A stretch of 64,000 bases of DNA, taken from Monosporascus cannonballus. Lineage: Eukaryota > Ascomycota > Sordariomycetes > Xylariales. A program made the translations under genes and the position numbers. Location: contig QJNS01000010.1 of NCBI GenBank assembly GCA_004154925.1, forward strand, positions 186,001-250,000, in the 5' to 3' direction. Under the pieces are notes generated by a model. The model saw only the letters and a program-made list of their open reading frames with translations. It did no database searches and was not told the origin of the DNA. Shown one piece after another: positions 60,357-64,000 of the stretch; the first letter of the stretch is position 1; every line of letters starts with the position of its first letter.

Positions 60357-63300
60357 TTAATCGTCGGTCTGCATGGTGGAGCCGTTCTCAAAGCCGGGAT
60401 AGGCAGCACCTAGGGTCTCAGCCCAGTCGTAGTCGAGCGTCATCGGGAGCTGCCAAACGTCTTGTGGCAGCAGTGGTTGGAAGTGGCCATTCCCGCTAGC
60501 TGTGGGCGGTGTCTGGACCGGCTGGCCGAAGCCGGTAAGCTCTGAAAAGGAACCGAAGTCTAGCATGCTATTGGCGTTGAATTCTTGAGCCCAGTCGCCT
60601 TGGGTATCATTCGGCTGTGTCGTGGTCGCCTGGCTTGTCGTGGTCATGGGACTGTTGTGTCTGGAATTGTTTTGTCGGTTCTGTTCCCCATGGAATTTTG
60701 GAGACAGCTGTGAGCCCATCGAGTTGTCGTAAGTCGGAGTCGGCGTCGCCACTGGGGAAAGGATCTGCGAAGGCGTAAGACCGTCAATTGACTTCGGCGG
60801 GTCGTGGCTCTTCCTCTTCCTCTTCGACGACTCCTTTTCTGCCTTGTCGATGACAACTCTGGCGATATGCTCAAACTCGGAGCATACAGAAAGCATACGG
60901 CGGATACCGCCAGTCTCCACTTCTTCTCCAAGCGTAGAGAGGAATGTCACGACCAGACTCATCAGCTTGGTATCTGACTTGGCTCGTGGATCCAACGGAT
61001 TCTGCAAAATGTTGCCAAACAATGTAATGAGAGAAGACACAGGGAAGTAAAGTGCCATCCTGTTCTGGTTAGTACCAACTAGGGCATGGTGGAGGAATCC
61101 GAGGTCTTACCAGACACAGCTGAAATCCCCCTGTGGAATATATTTGAGCAGTGATATGCTCGCCCTCGCGGCCGAGGCACATAATGCCGCTGAAGAAAAC
61201 ACCCTGGGGTTCAGGGGCCTTGTGTTGCGCCCCTGAATGGCGTAATTCGACAACCGGCTCGTCCAGTATCCATGATGGACAGACATGCGATGTATAGTTG
61301 TCAAAGCGTTGTAATACGAGAAGTGCAACATGACCACATGGAGAATCAGCGGCGTATGAGACGCCTTGATCTCGTGTTCTGGACGGAAATCGATGGGTAT
61401 GCTATCCTTCCAGTCCTCTAATTCCTTGTCAAGTTCGCCTATTATCTGCAGAAGCTCACCATCCGATAGCTTCGTAGCCTTCGTTGAGTATAGTCTCCTG
61501 TAGACCCTGCTTTCGATCGTCGTCAATTCGCACATCGCACGGAACAGGTTCATTTTGCCTTTCCCGTCAGCAAGCGGGATGTTACCGATGTTGTCGGCGG
61601 GGTCGGGATCCGGAAGGTCAACGTTCATATCGTCATCGTCTTGCGTGGGAGGCCGGCCGGACCGCAAGCACAAGTCCTTGTCCAACATATATGCTATCCA
61701 GAACACGCGTTTCCGTTGCTCGATCTCGATGGGGTTGAGGTTGAAGCCAGTTCCGCGCTTGTGGAGGCCAATGCTATGTGACAGTCTTATGGCAGCTGAG
61801 ACCAGTAGGAAAGAGGGTTGCTGGTTAGGGGTTCCTTGCATGAAGAGCGCTATCGCCAGCAGGGCCTGCACGCTCAAGAGATCGGTGTTTCGCATGGTTA
61901 ATTCGGCGAAGACACCGAGTGCGTTCTTCACGTGCGCCCACGCTTTTTCGTCTTCTTCTTGGGGCACAAGGTTGCTCATAACCCGTAAGCGGTAAGCTAT
62001 AGCCAGCACACAGTTCAGACTCGCCCACCAACCGGAGCCTTGGTACGGGTCGGCTGAATATTGCCTCTCAACTAGATGCATGAATGTCGGTTGGTGAAAC
62101 AGTGGGAACATGCAGTTGAAGTTATCGAAATAGTCCTTAAGCAAAGACATGGCTTCAGGCTTAGAGGGCAGGGGCCGGAAGATGGGGCGGCGGAAGAGAT
62201 CCCCGAACACCTCTGGCTTCCAATTGTTCCATCTATGGTCGTGAATACTGACATCCGAGATCATCTTTTGAAAGGAAGTGTCCCCTGTCTTCTGGTTGAC
62301 CCACTCGATGCCTTTCGGGGAGAATATCGAGAAGCCGGACGACGATCCTGCATCTGATTGTCAGTTAATCGCACGGAGTAGAAGAATATGCTAAACATAC
62401 CTATATATCTGGTTTCTCCGGCTGGTGTCGTAACCAGCGAGCACATCATCTCCGACAGGGCCTCTACTTCCTCTGACTCCTTCTCCGATACTGTGGAATC
62501 TCGTCTATGGTCCCGATCTTTGGGAGGCTCGGGCGAGGTTATGGAGCTCCGAGGGGTCAATTCGACACCGTCATGGACGGATGTCGCTTGCGACGGCGAG
62601 GTAGGGTTAGAAGGAATTTGCGAGGTTTGTCTTGATTGCTGCTGAACCTTTTCCGCCAGCTTTTTTTCCAGTGTGCCCAGGTCAGTCGCCGCGTCATCAT
62701 CTCCGAGGAGGCCTTTGCCAAGCTTGTCAGTCAATGTACACAAGAAAGACGTTCTACTTCGGTGCGGTCGGCGCGAAGGACGCGATTCAGCCAGCGGGGC
62801 GGAAGGCATAGTCTCATACCGGATAACCTTAGCAAGCTTTCCATGCGCACTAAACGGTTTTCGAGACCTTCGATGTACTTCGCTCTACGTGCACCGCATT
62901 AGTTGATTTTTCGCGCCGGGCTTTCCAGGCGGTCGATCGGACGGCATACCCTTTCGGAGGACTTCTCTTCTTCTCGACTTGCGTGAATACGCAGTCTGTC
63001 TTATAGTTTATACAATGTGTGCAAGCCGGAAGTTTCCCGTCGCACTTGATCTGTTCGCGTTTGGTGTTAGAAGCAGCTCTCTCGGTGCCACGAACCTGAC
63101 GCCAAGGGGAACGGGGCGTCTGGGGACTACCTGCCTTCTTTTTCCGGCACATGTCGCAAGCCTGCGATGCGATCAGCTCTCGATGCCCACAGAAGCGGCT
63201 TACCAAACCCGAGTAGAGATTCCTTGCTCACTCTTGCGATTCTCCTCCTCTTCGCCTCGTTCGGGTCATCCAGCAACGCTGTCGGATCAAAGGCCATCTG

Positions 63301-63441
63301 GGCCGCGATATCCGGTGGTAGGCCCTGCAGGCCATCCTGACCGTAAGTTCCAAAGATTTGTGGAGGTTGATTCATCAACTGCGGCGGCGGGGGGATTCCG
63401 TGAAGGTGGAAGCCACCCGGGTCAACTCTAATATGTTCCAT
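60357..63441 (-). CDS. Zn(II)2Cys6 transcription factor with fungal-specific regulatory domain
   Basis: Nuclear DNA-binding regulator, about 884 aa. Exons in reading order: 63441-63232, 63161-63135 (27 nt), 63050-62950, 62884-62820, 62712-62401, 62347-61111 and 61059-60357. The zinc cluster is exact: C72-X2-C75-X6-C82-X6-C89-X2-C92-X6-C99 (ACDMCRKKK then IKCDGK...[11 protein letters not shown]). A basic linker and a dimerisation segment ([18 protein letters not shown]) follow, then the conserved middle domain (fungal_trans, from about aa 300; [34 protein letters not shown]). The C-terminus is Gln/Asn/Pro-rich, as in activation domains, and ends with NGSTMQTDD. The second intron (63134-63051) starts GCAGGT rather than GT; only this GC-AG choice restores the cluster spacing. 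Target genes are unknown. The cluster does not match XlnR, AmyR or ClrB as I remember them, so no symbol is given. Confidence 0.92.
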
Positions 63442-64000
63442 AGTGTTTCGCGTTTATGATCACGACCCGCGCCGTCGTGCTTTGTCGTGGTCGGCAATGC
63501 GGGCGAATTCTCGTCGGGAAACCAGGCGTAACGGGCTGTAGTGTAGCGGGGAGCGGGACGTAAGTAAAGGTGGGCGGTAAGTTAGGTTAGATGTTCGTGG
63601 GGAATAGAGAAGTTGGGGACTAGCGAGGTAGTTAAGTTAATAAAAAGCTAAGCAACTCAAGTTCGGGTTCGGAATTCGAAAGTCGCCCGTCTCGGCTACC
63701 AATAACTTAGAATGGGCTCATACCCCCTCTTGGGGATTACAAATGGAATTTTTGGCAGCTCAAAACGCCTAGGCCTCGCTATTCGCTGGGTCGACTACAA
63801 GGGGCAGACGCTAACTAAAACATCATGACCGGGTTAACTCTTCAGGTGGGCTCGGTTAGCTTGGCAGACTCTGATTGGTACCCACAGATCTAAGTAAATG
63901 TATACACCATCTAACACTTTACACGACAGTTGTCTTGTAAGTGAGCAACTCTTAAGCGCTTCTCTGGCCGAGGCCTCAATATGTGCAGAGTTATTTAAAG
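63442..64000. promoter_or_regulatory. 5' flank of the zinc-cluster gene
   Basis: Promoter side of the minus-strand transcription factor, running to the window edge. No gene is supported; no clear TATA box was picked out. Confidence 0.45.

Noticed and set aside
60357..63441. Identification as XlnR, AmyR or ClrB
   Set aside because: The zinc-cluster sequence and following linker differ from those regulators as I know them; only the general family call is supported.

Overview
The window looks like nuclear DNA of a filamentous ascomycete (Pezizomycotina, most likely a sordariomycete). The evidence is short introns (about 50-110 nt) with GTRNGY donors and CTRAC-type branch sites, a non-reducing polyketide synthase, an AA9 polysaccharide monooxygenase, a class I hydrophobin, a Zn2Cys6 regulator, and a roughly 10 kb AT-rich block that looks mutated by RIP (repeat-induced point mutation). 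I cannot name the species.

Layout. 513-7330 (+): complete non-reducing PKS, SAT-KS-AT-PT-ACP-ACP-TE, three exons. 7331-18.5 kb: transposon graveyard. It holds an LTR retrotransposon (7850-13309) with two matching 164-bp LTRs, then a second AT-rich decayed block of opposite strand bias. 18868-20095 (+): a REXO4-like 3'-5' exonuclease gene broken by a nonsense codon and a frameshift. 23472-24881 (+): uncharacterised four-helix membrane protein. 27397-28407 (+): AA9 LPMO whose only intron ends in a CAA microsatellite. 29303-31317 (+): ARB1-type ABCF ATPase. 32545-39049 (-): INO80 chromatin-remodelling ATPase, four exons. 41022-41081: perfect 60-bp palindrome. 41677-44610 (-): secreted Ser/Thr-rich mucin-like protein. 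44.6-53.0 kb: long stretch with no gene I can support. 53175-53723 (+): class I hydrophobin. 54808-55681 (-): unrecognised, apparently frame-shifted gene. 57026-59938 (+): a large fungal 2OG-Fe(II) oxygenase gene with many lesions. 60357-63441 (-): Zn2Cys6 transcription factor with seven exons, a 27-nt micro-exon and a GC-AG intron inside the zinc cluster.

How they relate. The housekeeping genes (arb1, ino80) sit in the middle and are intact. The outer parts are accessory: secondary metabolism, secreted proteins, decayed genes and transposons. The PKS lies at the left edge, so any partner genes of its cluster would be to the left; to its right there is only repeat debris. I see no operon-like or clearly new multi-gene system. 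The most unusual items are the 60-bp palindrome, the splice structure of the zinc-cluster gene, the accessory genes broken beside intact long genes, and the Phe at the expected axial copper position of the LPMO. Splice sites were placed by reading frame, consensus and family match; none is confirmed by transcript data.
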